Shown: positions 6,036 to 12,487 of the stretch, piece after piece
Layout of the letters: the number at the start of each line of letters is the position of its first letter
Position numbering within the stretch: the stretch's first letter is position 1
Assembly: GCA_964637655.1 (NCBI GenBank)
Contig: CAZWUZ010000060.1
Location: 1 to 14,978, forward strand
Origin: CAZWUZ01 sp964637655 [NCBI: uncultured bacterium]
Lineage (GTDB): Bacteria; DAOPZR01
Direction of reading: 5' to 3'
DNA: 14,978 nucleotides
The notes under the pieces: generated by a model
Told to the model about the DNA's origin: nothing
What the model saw: only the letters and a program-made list of their open reading frames with translations
Databases searched by the model: none
Translations under genes and position numbers: made by a program

Positions 6036-7102
6036 AACTGACATTGCTGTTGGTGCTGGCAGTGCTGTGGACAGCGCCGGTGTGCGCGGATAGCGACATC
6101 ATCGCGCGCTGGACGGAAATCTATGCCCGTCGTGGCCTTGCATTTACCGCGGATGAACTTAGCCGTCGCCAGGCGGACGGCTTGATGAGTCTGGGAATAG
6201 GAGAAGCAAAGGAGGAAATGTTCGAACTGCTGGAACAGATACAACCTGGGGATTACGAGAAGCTGCTTGCGGTACTGCTTGACCGGCAGGCACCGTTTTA
6301 CGTACGTCAGGACGCGGCAGACTATATGCGTGATGTGCCGCGCGCAGCATGGCCAGTCGGAGCAGTGGCGTTCCTGCCGGGGGTGTCGGCGCTCGCAGGC
6401 GATTCTCAGGAAGTGCTTGCACTTAGGGAACGGGTGATACTGTTGCTTGCATCGACGCGGCATGTGCCGGCAGGAGAGACGTTATACCGGTTGGGGAGTG
6501 ACTCGCTGCAACCGCATGTGCTGCGCCTGGCGGCGCTGAAAGCGTTTCCGTTGATGGCGCCACAACTGTTTGACGGTATTCCGGAACGCTATCTGGTGTA
6601 TGTACAAGAGCATCGGGATACACCAGGCAGTATCCGCGGAGATACGGGTGCGGAATTGATGGCGTGGGTGAAGGCAGCCGGGTACGACACTATGAATGTA
6701 CGTGAACTGACCCAGCTAGAGTGGGTTGCCGAAGCAAATCTGGGTGGCATCAGCTATGCCGCCCAACGCGTGCTGCAGGCGCAGAACAGCAACGATACGG
6801 TGGCAGGAGATTTTGCTGTGCGCTGGCGCGAGGTGCCGGCCCGGCCGCCGGACGGGTTCCTGGTGATGGCATTTCAGAATCTTATCGGCAGAGAACCGGA
6901 GGAAACCGCGCGTGTGCTGCGCGAAAAACTTGTAGACTTCGTACGACAGCGACACATTTCCGAACGTATTGGTGAACTGCAGGAATTGCTGTCGTTTGCA
7001 CGTGTGACGGTGCCGAAACAGTATCCGGTACTGCTGGCAGCGGTGGAACAGGCGCTGGCGGAGGAACGCGCGCGGGCCGGCAGCGGCGGGCAGGCGCCAT
7101 GA
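6032..7102 (+). CDS. Exported helical protein of unknown function
   Basis: I do not recognise this 356-residue protein. It starts with a signal peptide (MKLTLLLVLAVLWTAPVCA, with a likely cut before Asp20), so it should act outside the cytoplasmic membrane. The remainder looks mostly alpha-helical with short repeating helical segments (for example RERVILLLAS, PHVLRLAALKAF, ETARVLREKLVDFVRQ), reminiscent of HEAT-like repeat proteins, but no diagnostic motif is present. Its ATG overlaps the glycosyltransferase stop as ATGA, and its own stop overlaps the next start the same way. Its GC content and codon choice (more GGA, ATA, GCA, CAA) look lower in GC than both neighbours, which could mark a different origin. 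A role in handling the product of the two upstream enzymes is possible but unproven. Confidence 0.8.
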   Translation: MKLTLLLVLAVLWTAPVCADSDIIARWTEIYARRGLAFTADELSRRQADGLMSLGIGEAKEEMFELLEQIQPGDYEKLLAVLLDRQAPFYVRQDAADYMRDVPRAAWPVGAVAFLPGVSALAGDSQEVLALRERVILLLASTRHVPAGETLYRLGSDSLQPHVLRLAALKAFPLMAPQLFDGIPERYLVYVQEHRDTPGSIRGDTGAELMAWVKAAGYDTMNVRELTQLEWVAEANLGGISYAAQRVLQAQNSNDTVAGDFAVRWREVPARPPDGFLVMAFQNLIGREPEETARVLREKLVDFVRQRHISERIGELQELLSFARVTVPKQYPVLLAAVEQALAEERARAGSGGQAP

Positions 7103-7557
7103 CCACCATCTACATCGACGCTGATGCCTGCCCGGTCAAGGAGGAGGTCTACCGCGTGGCGGAGCGCCATAAGCTGCCGGTCAAAGTGGTCGCCAATAGC
7201 CGCATGCGGGTACCTGACGACGCGCGCATCGAACTCGTGGTCGTGCCGGCGCTGGGGGACGATGCCGACGACTGGATTGTCGAGCAGTGCGGTCCCGGTG
7301 ACATCATCATCACCAACGATATCCCGCTGGCTGACCGTGCCTTGAAGAAGGGGTCACGCGCGCTTGCCCCAACCGGGCACGTGCATACCCCGGACAATAT
7401 CGGCAGCACGCTGGCGACACGCGACCTGATGCACCATCTGCGGGAGATGGGGACCATCGACGGGGGCGGCCCGCCGCCGTTCACGAAGAAAGACCGCTCG
7501 CGCTTCCTGCAGAACCTCGATGAGCAGGTGCGCGCCATCGTTCGCGCCGGCACCTGA
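7099..7557 (+). CDS. YaiI/YqxD family protein (UPF0178, DUF188)
   Basis: A 152-residue PIN-like protein of the UPF0178 family, conserved in bacteria and of unresolved function. The family marks are all present: IYIDADACPVK (4-14), VVANSRM (30-36), GDDADDWIVE (53-62), IITNDIPLADRAL (70-82), the glycine/proline run GGGPPPFTKKDRSRF (122-136), and acidic residues placed as in PIN-type nucleases. Length is normal. Its start codon overlaps the stop of the exported protein as ATGA, making it the last gene of the UGM operon. No functional link to the sugar genes is apparent. Confidence 0.93.
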   Translation: MTTIYIDADACPVKEEVYRVAERHKLPVKVVANSRMRVPDDARIELVVVPALGDDADDWIVEQCGPGDIIITNDIPLADRALKKGSRALAPTGHVHTPDNIGSTLATRDLMHHLREMGTIDGGGPPPFTKKDRSRFLQNLDEQVRAIVRAGT

Positions 7558-7558
7558 A

Positions 7559-7576
7559 CGGCCGTCAGCCGGTTTT
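7559..7576 (+). terminator. Weak hairpin and T-run after the UGM operon
   Basis: CGGC (7559-7562) pairs with GCCG (7568-7571) around CGTCA, followed after one G by TTTT (7573-7576). The stem is only 4 bp, so this is at best a leaky terminator, and the T-run overlaps the -35 area of the next promoter. Confidence 0.25.
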
Positions 7577-7601
7577 CCGCGCGGTCAATCTGTGGTATAA
7601 G
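7574..7601 (+). promoter_or_regulatory. Extended -10 promoter of the DUF1846 gene
   Basis: TATAAG (7596-7601) preceded by TGG (7593-7595) makes an extended -10 element. A weak -35 (TTTCCG, 7574-7579) lies 16 nt upstream. The gene starts at 7629 with AAGGGGAG (7615-7622) 6 nt ahead. Confidence 0.5.
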
Positions 7602-7628
7602 TGACCTTGTACGCAAGGGGAGAAAACC

Positions 7629-9140
7629 ATGAAAAAAGCCTTTGACAATGCCAAGTACCTGCGGGAGCAGACCGCGGAGATCTTCCAGCGGGTGGAGCAG
7701 TTCAACAACAAACTCTACCTCGAGTTCGGCGGCAAACTGCTCTACGATTATCATGCCGCGCGCGTGCTCCCGGGCTTCGACCCGAATGTCAAGATGCAGC
7801 TCCTGCAGCAGATGAAGGAGAAGGCGGACATCATCATCTGCGTGTATGCGGGGGATATCGAGAAGCGCAAGGTGCGCGCCGATTTTGGCATCACCTACGA
7901 TGTCGACGTGCTCAAACTCATCGACGACCTGCGGGCGTGGGAACTCCCCGTGCGCGCGGTGGTCATCACCCGCTTCGCCGACCAGCCGGCGGCGGTCATC
8001 TTCAAGAACAAGCTCGAACGCTCGGGGGTCAAGGTCTACACGCACCGCCCGACGCGCGGCTATCCGACGGATGTCGACACCATCGTCAGCGACGAGGGAT
8101 ATGGCGCCAACCCCTTCATCGAGACCGACAAGCCACTGGTGGTCGTCACGGCCCCGGGGCCCAACAGCGGCAAACTGGCCACCTGCCTGTCGCAACTCTA
8201 TCACGAGCACAAGCGCGGGGTGCACGCGGGCTATGCCAAGTTCGAGACCTTCCCCATCTGGAGCATCCCGCTCAAGCACCCCGTCAATGTCGCCTACGAG
8301 GCGGCCACGGCGGAACTGCGCGACTTCAACATCATCGACCCGCACCACCACGCCGCCTACGGGAAAGTGACGATCAACTACAATCGCGATGTCGAGGTCT
8401 TCCCCGTCCTCAAGCGCATCCTCGAGAAACTGATGGACGGGAAATCACCCTACCAGTCGCCCACCGACATGGGGGTGAACCGTGCGGGGTTCGGCATCGT
8501 TGACGACGCGGCGGCGCAGGAGGCGGGACGGCAGGAGATCATCCGCCGCTACTTCCGCTACGCCTGCGAGTACGCCATGGGGTTTGTCGACAAGGAAACA
8601 GTGCAGCGCGTGGAATCGCTGATGCGCGACACCACCATCGGCATCGAGGCGCGCAAGACGGTGGTGCCGGCGCGCGAGGCGGCAGCGGCAGCGGAGAAGG
8701 AACAAAAGGGGTACAAGGGAATCTACTGCGGCGCGGCCATCGAACTGCCCGACGGGCGGGTGGTGACGGGACGCAACTCGTCGCTGCTGCACGCGGCGTC
8801 GAGCATGCTGCTCAACGCGCTCAAGACGCTGGCGGGGCTGCCCGACGGGCTGCACCTGCTCGCGCCCAACATCATCGAGTCGGTGCGCGTGCTCAAGAAG
8901 GAACTGCTGCGGCAGAAGGGCGTGTCACTCGACCTGACCGAGACGCTCATCTGCCTGGCGATGAGCGCGGCGTCAAACCCCTCGGCGCAACTGGCGCTGG
9001 AAAAACTGCACGAACTGCGCGGCTGCGAAGTGCACCTGTCGCACATCCCGTCATCGGGCGACGAGACGGGACTGCGGCGTATCGGCACCAACCTGACCTG
9101 CGACCCGACCTTCGCCACCAAGGACCTGTTTTTCGGGTAG
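7629..9140 (+). CDS. DUF1846 domain-containing protein (UPF0371)
   Basis: A 503-residue protein matching the UPF0371/DUF1846 family over its whole length; members are about 500 residues, cytoplasmic and of unestablished function. Recognisable blocks are LYLEFGGKLLYDYHAARVLP (29-48), FGITYDVDVLKLIDDLR (86-102), VVVTAPGPNSGKLATCLSQL (171-190), HAGYAKFETFPIWSIPL (199-215), TINYNRDVEVFPVLKRI, the DMGVNRAGFGI block, and GRNSSLLHAASSMLLNALK near 380-400. The GPNSGK block resembles a phosphate-binding loop. It stands as a single gene with its own promoter and shows no sign of damage. Confidence 0.93.
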   Translation: MKKAFDNAKYLREQTAEIFQRVEQFNNKLYLEFGGKLLYDYHAARVLPGFDPNVKMQLLQQMKEKADIIICVYAGDIEKRKVRADFGITYDVDVLKLIDDLRAWELPVRAVVITRFADQPAAVIFKNKLERSGVKVYTHRPTRGYPTDVDTIVSDEGYGANPFIETDKPLVVVTAPGPNSGKLATCLSQLYHEHKRGVHAGYAKFETFPIWSIPLKHPVNVAYEAATAELRDFNIIDPHHHAAYGKVTINYNRDVEVFPVLKRILEKLMDGKSPYQSPTDMGVNRAGFGIVDDAAAQEAGRQEIIRRYFRYACEYAMGFVDKETVQRVESLMRDTTIGIEARKTVVPAREAAAAAEKEQKGYKGIYCGAAIELPDGRVVTGRNSSLLHAASSMLLNALKTLAGLPDGLHLLAPNIIESVRVLKKELLRQKGVSLDLTETLICLAMSAASNPSAQLALEKLHELRGCEVHLSHIPSSGDETGLRRIGTNLTCDPTFATKDLFFG

Positions 9141-9142
9141 CG

Positions 9143-9193
9143 TCTGTGGTTGCCTGCTTTACGGCGGATACCTTCACCACAGAGCACACGGAG
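9143..9193. repeat. Short copy of the dispersed CACCACAGAGCACA repeat
   Basis: TTCACCACAGAGCACACGGAG (9173-9193) is a shortened copy of the repeat that is abundant at 10419-10932. TCTGTGGT (9143-9150) and ACCACAGA (9176-9183) form a perfect 8-bp inverted repeat, so this copy can also fold into a hairpin. It lies between the convergent DUF1846 and pabB genes; no other terminator is visible there. Confidence 0.6.
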
Positions 9194-9249
9194 TGTCTCA
9201 ACCAATTCCGTCGTCATACTGCGTGCCTGTGCGTGTAGTTCTCTAATAG

Positions 9250-10341
9250 TCAGCCGGTGAGAAAGCGCGCCTTGAGCGTGCTTTCGTCCCATTCCCCGCG
9301 CGCAGTCGAGTCCCAGACGATGCCGCCCCCCACCCCCATCTCGCCCCGCCCGTCGCGCAGCAGCAGCGTGCGGATGGGGATGTTCCAGTACATGTCGCGT
9401 GCCGGCGTCACATACCCGATGGCGCCGGTGTAGATGTGCCGCGGCTCGTGCTCAAGCCGGCGGATGATCTGCATGGCGCGGATCTTCGGGGCGCCCGTGA
9501 CAGAGCCAGACGGGAAGAGCGCGGCGCACAGGTCGCGCAGCGACAGGCGGCGCGGGACACGGGCTGTCACCGTCGAGGTCATCTGGAAGAGCGAGCGGTA
9601 GCCCGTCACGGTGAAAAGTTCCGGCGCGCGCACGTGCGTGCCGATACGCCCGAGGTCGTTGCGCAGCAGGTCGGCAATCATCACGTTCTCCGCGCGGTTC
9701 TTGCTATCGTGCTGCAGAAAGCGGCGGTTGGCGCGGTCTTCACGCGGCGTGCTGCCGCGCGGCCAGGTGCCTTTCATCGGCTCGCTGAGGATATGCGTAC
9801 CCTGCTTGCGCACGAAGCGTTCAGGCGACAGCGAGAGGATATGGCGTGTGCCGTCGTCGATATACACGGCGTATGGAACGGGATGCTCCCGGCGCAGGCG
9901 GGTGAAGAGCGCGTACGGATTACCGGCACAGCGGAATTTCAACTTGTGGCAGAAAGTGATCTGGTAGACGTCGCCGCGGGCGATATGGCGGCGGATGGCG
10001 GCGATACGCTGCGCGTAGCGGACAAACGACAGCGAATGTCGGAAACCTTCAACCGTCGTGGTGCCGCGGGCGGCAAGCAACGCGCTGCGACCGCGGCGCG
10101 GCGGTCCGTAGATGCCGCAGCAGAGCAGCGGAAACGCTGACGGACGCGGCGCGGGAAAACACTCCTCGAACGCATAGCCCGCCTCGTAGGACAGGTAGCC
10201 GGCGATGTGGCGGCCGCGGTCGAGCGCGCGTTCCAGCGCGGCAAAAGCGGCAGGAAGGTCGCGCGCATTGCGGACGGTGATGATCTCTTCGGGATTGCGG
10301 AAGAGGAGCGGTTGCGGGGGGAAGAATGTCTGGACGAGCAT
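9250..10341 (-). CDS. pabB: Aminodeoxychorismate synthase component I (PabB)
   Basis: A 363-residue chorismate-binding enzyme that should convert chorismate plus ammonia to 4-amino-4-deoxychorismate for folate synthesis. Visible are GYLSYEAGYAFE (48-59), GDVYQITFCHKLKF (123-136), ILSLSPERFV (168-177), KGTWPRG (190-196), KNRAENVMIADLLRNDLGRI (214-233), FPSGSVTGAPK (276-286), YTGAIGY (304-310) and GVGGGIVWDS (336-345). The lysine in KGT (Lys190) is characteristic of PabB, where anthranilate synthase TrpE has alanine. It lacks a glutamine amidotransferase domain and is shorter than E. coli PabB at its N-terminus. No pabA or pabC is adjacent. The start at 10341 is chosen over the ATG at 10347 because GGAAGG lies 7 nt upstream of the former and is almost adjacent to the latter. 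Confidence 0.92.
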   Translation of the reverse strand: MLVQTFFPPQPLLFRNPEEIITVRNARDLPAAFAALERALDRGRHIAGYLSYEAGYAFEECFPAPRPSAFPLLCCGIYGPPRRGRSALLAARGTTTVEGFRHSLSFVRYAQRIAAIRRHIARGDVYQITFCHKLKFRCAGNPYALFTRLRREHPVPYAVYIDDGTRHILSLSPERFVRKQGTHILSEPMKGTWPRGSTPREDRANRRFLQHDSKNRAENVMIADLLRNDLGRIGTHVRAPELFTVTGYRSLFQMTSTVTARVPRRLSLRDLCAALFPSGSVTGAPKIRAMQIIRRLEHEPRHIYTGAIGYVTPARDMYWNIPIRTLLLRDGRGEMGVGGGIVWDSTARGEWDESTLKARFLTG

Positions 10342-10394
10342 GACCATCCCTTCCGGCCTGGGTGCTCCCCGTCAGGGAGGTGAAGGTCATGGCC

Positions 10395-10423
10395 AGCATA
10401 AAATAACGAAAAAGACACGGCAA
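10395..10423 (-). promoter_or_regulatory. Promoter of pabB, with its -35 inside a repeat copy
   Basis: On the minus strand TTGCCG (10418-10423) is followed after 17 nt by TATGCT (10395-10400), giving a leader of about 45 nt. The -35 box uses the outer end of the dispersed repeat copy that begins at 10419. Confidence 0.5.
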
Positions 10424-10493
10424 CAGCAACGGCGTTTCACCACAGAGCACACAGAGCACGCAGAGAAAATCTACGGAAAAGATCCCTATACTG

Positions 10494-10548
10494 GTCCCGC
10501 TTCAGCGGGACAACTGCATAGTACCTCCTGTCGCGGCTATGCCGCGAC
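10494..10548 (+). ncRNA. Two perfect hairpins in repeat unit A (possible RNA element)
   Basis: GTCCCGCTTCAGCGGGAC (10494-10511) has a 7-bp stem and a 4-nt loop. GTCGCGGCTATGCCGCGAC (10530-10548) has an 8-bp stem and a 3-nt loop. Around the second, TAGTAC (10519-10524) and GTACTA (10552-10557) extend a longer imperfect palindrome. Whether this is transcribed is unknown; it could equally be a REP-like DNA palindrome. Confidence 0.45.
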
Positions 10549-10624
10549 TATGTACTACTGCACGGCATTCACCACAGAGCACACAGAGCACGCAGAGAAA
10601 ATCTACGGAAAGAACTCTGTGCCG

Positions 10625-10679
10625 GTTCCGCGTCAGCGGAACAACTGACCGTTGACTCCCGTCGCGGCTATGCCGCGAC
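10625..10679 (+). ncRNA. Matching two hairpins in repeat unit B, with a compensatory change
   Basis: GTTCCGCGTCAGCGGAAC (10625-10642) corresponds to the first hairpin of unit A with a C-G pair replaced by T-A, so the stem is kept while the sequence changed. GTCGCGGCTATGCCGCGAC (10661-10679) is identical to the second hairpin of unit A. The offset from unit A is 131 bp in both cases. Confidence 0.45.
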
Positions 10680-10715
10680 CATCCCTGCTATGTAGTCCTG
10701 TTTCTCTCAATCAGT

Positions 10716-10932
10716 CCTCTGTGTGCTCTGTGTGCTCTGTGGTGAAACGCCGTTGCTGTTGCCGGACGTCTCTCCTTGTGCCCCGTGGTAAAAATGCGGT
10801 TGCTGTTCGCCCGCAGGGCAAAAGCACCCTTCCGGATGTTCGCTCTGTGTGCTCTGCGTGCTCTGCGGTGAAACGCCGTTGCTGTTGCCGGTCGTCTCTC
10901 CGTGTGCTCCGTGTGCTCCGTGGTAAAATGTC
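10716..10932 (-). repeat. Two inverted copies of the dispersed repeat, in tandem
   Basis: Copy C (10716-10763) and copy D (10843-10889) are reverse complements of the 10419-10460 sequence, ending in the same GGCAACAGCAACGGCG end. Copy C differs from the plus-strand copy at about two positions over 48. Each is followed by a related GTCTCTCC...GTGCTCCGTGGTAAAA segment (about 10767-10795 and 10893-10930), so a unit of about 126 bp is tandemly duplicated. Copies A and C form inverted repeats enclosing about 345 bp. Confidence 0.85.
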
Positions 10933-10933
10933 G

Positions 10934-11224
10934 TTACAGGTCGATGGCGCGGGGGAAATCATCGCCGGGGGGCGCCGACTCCGCCGCGGCGAGCGACTTC
11001 TTGAACTGCTCGCGCAACCGTTCCTTCTTGGTCCGCTCTGCCGCGGCTGCTGCCTCAAAGGCCGCAGCACGTTTATCCTTTGCCGCGTCCTGCTCCGCCA
11101 TCAGTTCCGCCAGCGACTTCTTTACTTTTGCCGGCGGCTTGCTCGCGGTCACCGCGCGCGCGGCAGCGTCGATAGTCAGCAGGTGCTGGCAATGCGGGCA
11201 GGTGACATCGTAGGTATCAGCCAT
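10934..11224 (-). CDS. Small zinc-ribbon-like protein with a charged helical tail
   Basis: A 96-residue protein starting with VTCPHCQHLLTIDA (7-20). It has one CxxC pair (Cys9, Cys12) of zinc-ribbon type but no second pair, so it is half a ribbon and might bind metal as a dimer or not at all. Residues 30-80 are rich in Lys, Glu and Ala and probably form a long helix or coiled coil. The start at 11224 lies 3 nt after the DUF4340 stop and AGGTGA precedes it, so it is the last gene of the ABC operon. I do not recognise a named family. The repeat array begins directly after its stop. Confidence 0.75.
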   Translation of the reverse strand: MADTYDVTCPHCQHLLTIDAAARAVTASKPPAKVKKSLAELMAEQDAAKDKRAAAFEAAAAAERTKKERLREQFKKSLAAAESAPPGDDFPRAIDL

Positions 11225-11227
11225 GAC

Positions 11228-12484
11228 TCACCTCAACGCGGCCAGCAGCGAGCGCAGTTTCGTCGCGTCGACGTGTGACGTGGCAGCTTCACCCTCGCGC
11301 CAGACGAGATACCGCCCCCCCTCGCGCCACAGGAACAGCTGCTGCGCGGGACCCTCGTAGCGCTGCAGGGTTATCGTCACCTCGGCCTGTGCGACAGGGC
11401 GCGGCGGCTGCGGTGCGGCACTGACCGCATAGCCCGTCAGTGGCAGGTTGAGCAGCGGTTCAAGCAGGTCGGCGCTGCCGGCGGGCCACTCACCCCCCTC
11501 AGCGCGGCGCAGCGTGCCGCTGTCGCTGCCCGACCACGAGAGCCCCTGCAGGTCATAGACGCCGGCGGGGGCGAGCGTCAACGCGGCAAAGGACGCAGCA
11601 CCGCCGAAGAACGGGCGCACCAGTTCCGCCGGGATGACAAAGCCGCCGGGGCGGGTGGAGAGTGACGCATGCACGGTGGCATCGCCCGGCGCGGGCCGGT
11701 TGCAGCGCAGCACGGTGAGCACGGTATCGCCGGCACAGAGTGCGAGTGTCGCACCGTCTGCCGGCGCGGTCTCCGTAAAGGTCAGCACCGGGGCGGTGGC
11801 CAGCGAGGAAACGAGGCGCGTCATCTGCGCGTTGCGCACGAGCAGCGGCGCGGGACGCAGCATCTGCCAGTTCCCGTCCCGCTCGCGCAGCTCAACAGCG
11901 TCATCGACCACGAAGCGGTTGGTGCGGTAGGCGAGAGCGCCCAGCAGGTCGCGCCGCCGCAGGTCGGCAGTCGCCACCGCCAGCACCTCGGGTCCGAGCG
12001 TGGCGGTTTTGACACGCGGCTCGCCTGTCACGCGCACGAAGACGCCGCGGGTGAAGGCGTCCGGGGCGCCGATGCTGATCTCGCGTTCTGCGCCCGAGGT
12101 GAGCACGAGGCGTATCGTGGCACGCACGGTGCCGAAGGCGGCCTGCACCGCGCTGTCGTCAGCGTCGCCTGCCGGCTGCGCGGGCGCGCCCAGCAGCGCG
12201 GAGAGGAAACGGTCGACGGCGACCGGGTCGGCTTCGTCGCGCAGCGGTGCCGCGAGTTCCCAGCCGGACATCATGCCGTCGCCGGTGCGCTGCAGCGCCC
12301 ACACGGTATCACCAGCGACGAGAAACACCTGTTTGACGTCGGTGGTTTCGACCCCGGCGAGCACCTGCCGCTCGCCCGCCCGCAGGTCGTCGGTGCTCAG
12401 CTGGTGGCGCTCGTAGAACCAGATGTAGGTTCCGCCGAGCACCAGCAGCAGCAGGATGACGAGATTGGTGCGCGACAGCGCCAT
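11228..12484 (-). CDS. DUF4340 domain-containing membrane-anchored protein
   Basis: A 418-residue protein with a single N-terminal membrane segment (about residues 6-24, LVILLLLVLGGTYIW) followed by a large extracytoplasmic region. The sequence after the anchor, with VKQVFLVAGDTVWALQR, GWELAAPLRDEADPVAVDRFLSAL and repeated beta-rich blocks such as DLLGALAYRTNRFVVDDAVELRERDGNWQM, is typical of DUF4340 proteins. These are commonly encoded directly after GldG-like genes in ABC-2 transport operons, exactly as here, with a 3-nt gap on either side. The biochemical role is not established; it probably works with the GldG-like protein outside the membrane. Confidence 0.87.
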   Translation of the reverse strand: MALSRTNLVILLLLVLGGTYIWFYERHQLSTDDLRAGERQVLAGVETTDVKQVFLVAGDTVWALQRTGDGMMSGWELAAPLRDEADPVAVDRFLSALLGAPAQPAGDADDSAVQAAFGTVRATIRLVLTSGAEREISIGAPDAFTRGVFVRVTGEPRVKTATLGPEVLAVATADLRRRDLLGALAYRTNRFVVDDAVELRERDGNWQMLRPAPLLVRNAQMTRLVSSLATAPVLTFTETAPADGATLALCAGDTVLTVLRCNRPAPGDATVHASLSTRPGGFVIPAELVRPFFGGAASFAALTLAPAGVYDLQGLSWSGSDSGTLRRAEGGEWPAGSADLLEPLLNLPLTGYAVSAAPQPPRPVAQAEVTITLQRYEGPAQQLFLWREGGRYLVWREGEAATSHVDATKLRSLLAALR

Positions 12485-12487
12485 GGC

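Larger units (their letters stand above)
10419..10679 (+). repeat. Tandem duplication of a ~131-bp unit with dispersed-repeat head and two hairpins
   Basis: Unit A covers about 10436-10567 and unit B 10568 to about 10679 or beyond. Both begin with TTCACCACAGAGCACACAGA and continue through GCAGAG to AAAATCTACGGAAA, identical over more than 40 bp. Both then carry two hairpins at matching places with less conserved sequence between them. Unit A is preceded by GGCAACAGCAACGGCG (10419-10434), which is also the outer end of the inverted copies at 10763 and 10889. Confidence 0.85.
10342..10933. other. Repeat-rich intergenic region
   Basis: About 590 bp between the pabB start and the end of the Gld-like operon. 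It holds the pabB promoter and a nested set of direct and inverted repeats listed separately. An apparent frame encoding TTEHTEHAEKIYGK twice is a by-product of the repeats and is not annotated as a gene. I see no transposase, tRNA or protein-coding sequence here. Confidence 0.75.

Noticed and set aside
7099-7557. YaiI-family protein as the toxin of a toxin-antitoxin pair, because of its PIN-like fold
   Set aside because: It is a standard UPF0178 protein with no antitoxin-like partner; its upstream neighbour is a 356-residue exported protein.
7149-8351. 400-codon antisense frame across YaiI and DUF1846
   Set aside because: It spans two convincing plus-strand genes and their intergenic promoter; no domain is visible.
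10205-10648. Frame encoding TTEHTEHAEKIYGK twice
   Set aside because: Produced by the dispersed CACAGAG repeat, and the first part is antisense to pabB. The repeat is of a type often mis-annotated as small proteins.
10419-10932. Resemblance to a CRISPR array
   Set aside because: Repeats occur in both orientations, with irregular spacing and repeated rather than unique intervening sequence, and no cas genes are present.
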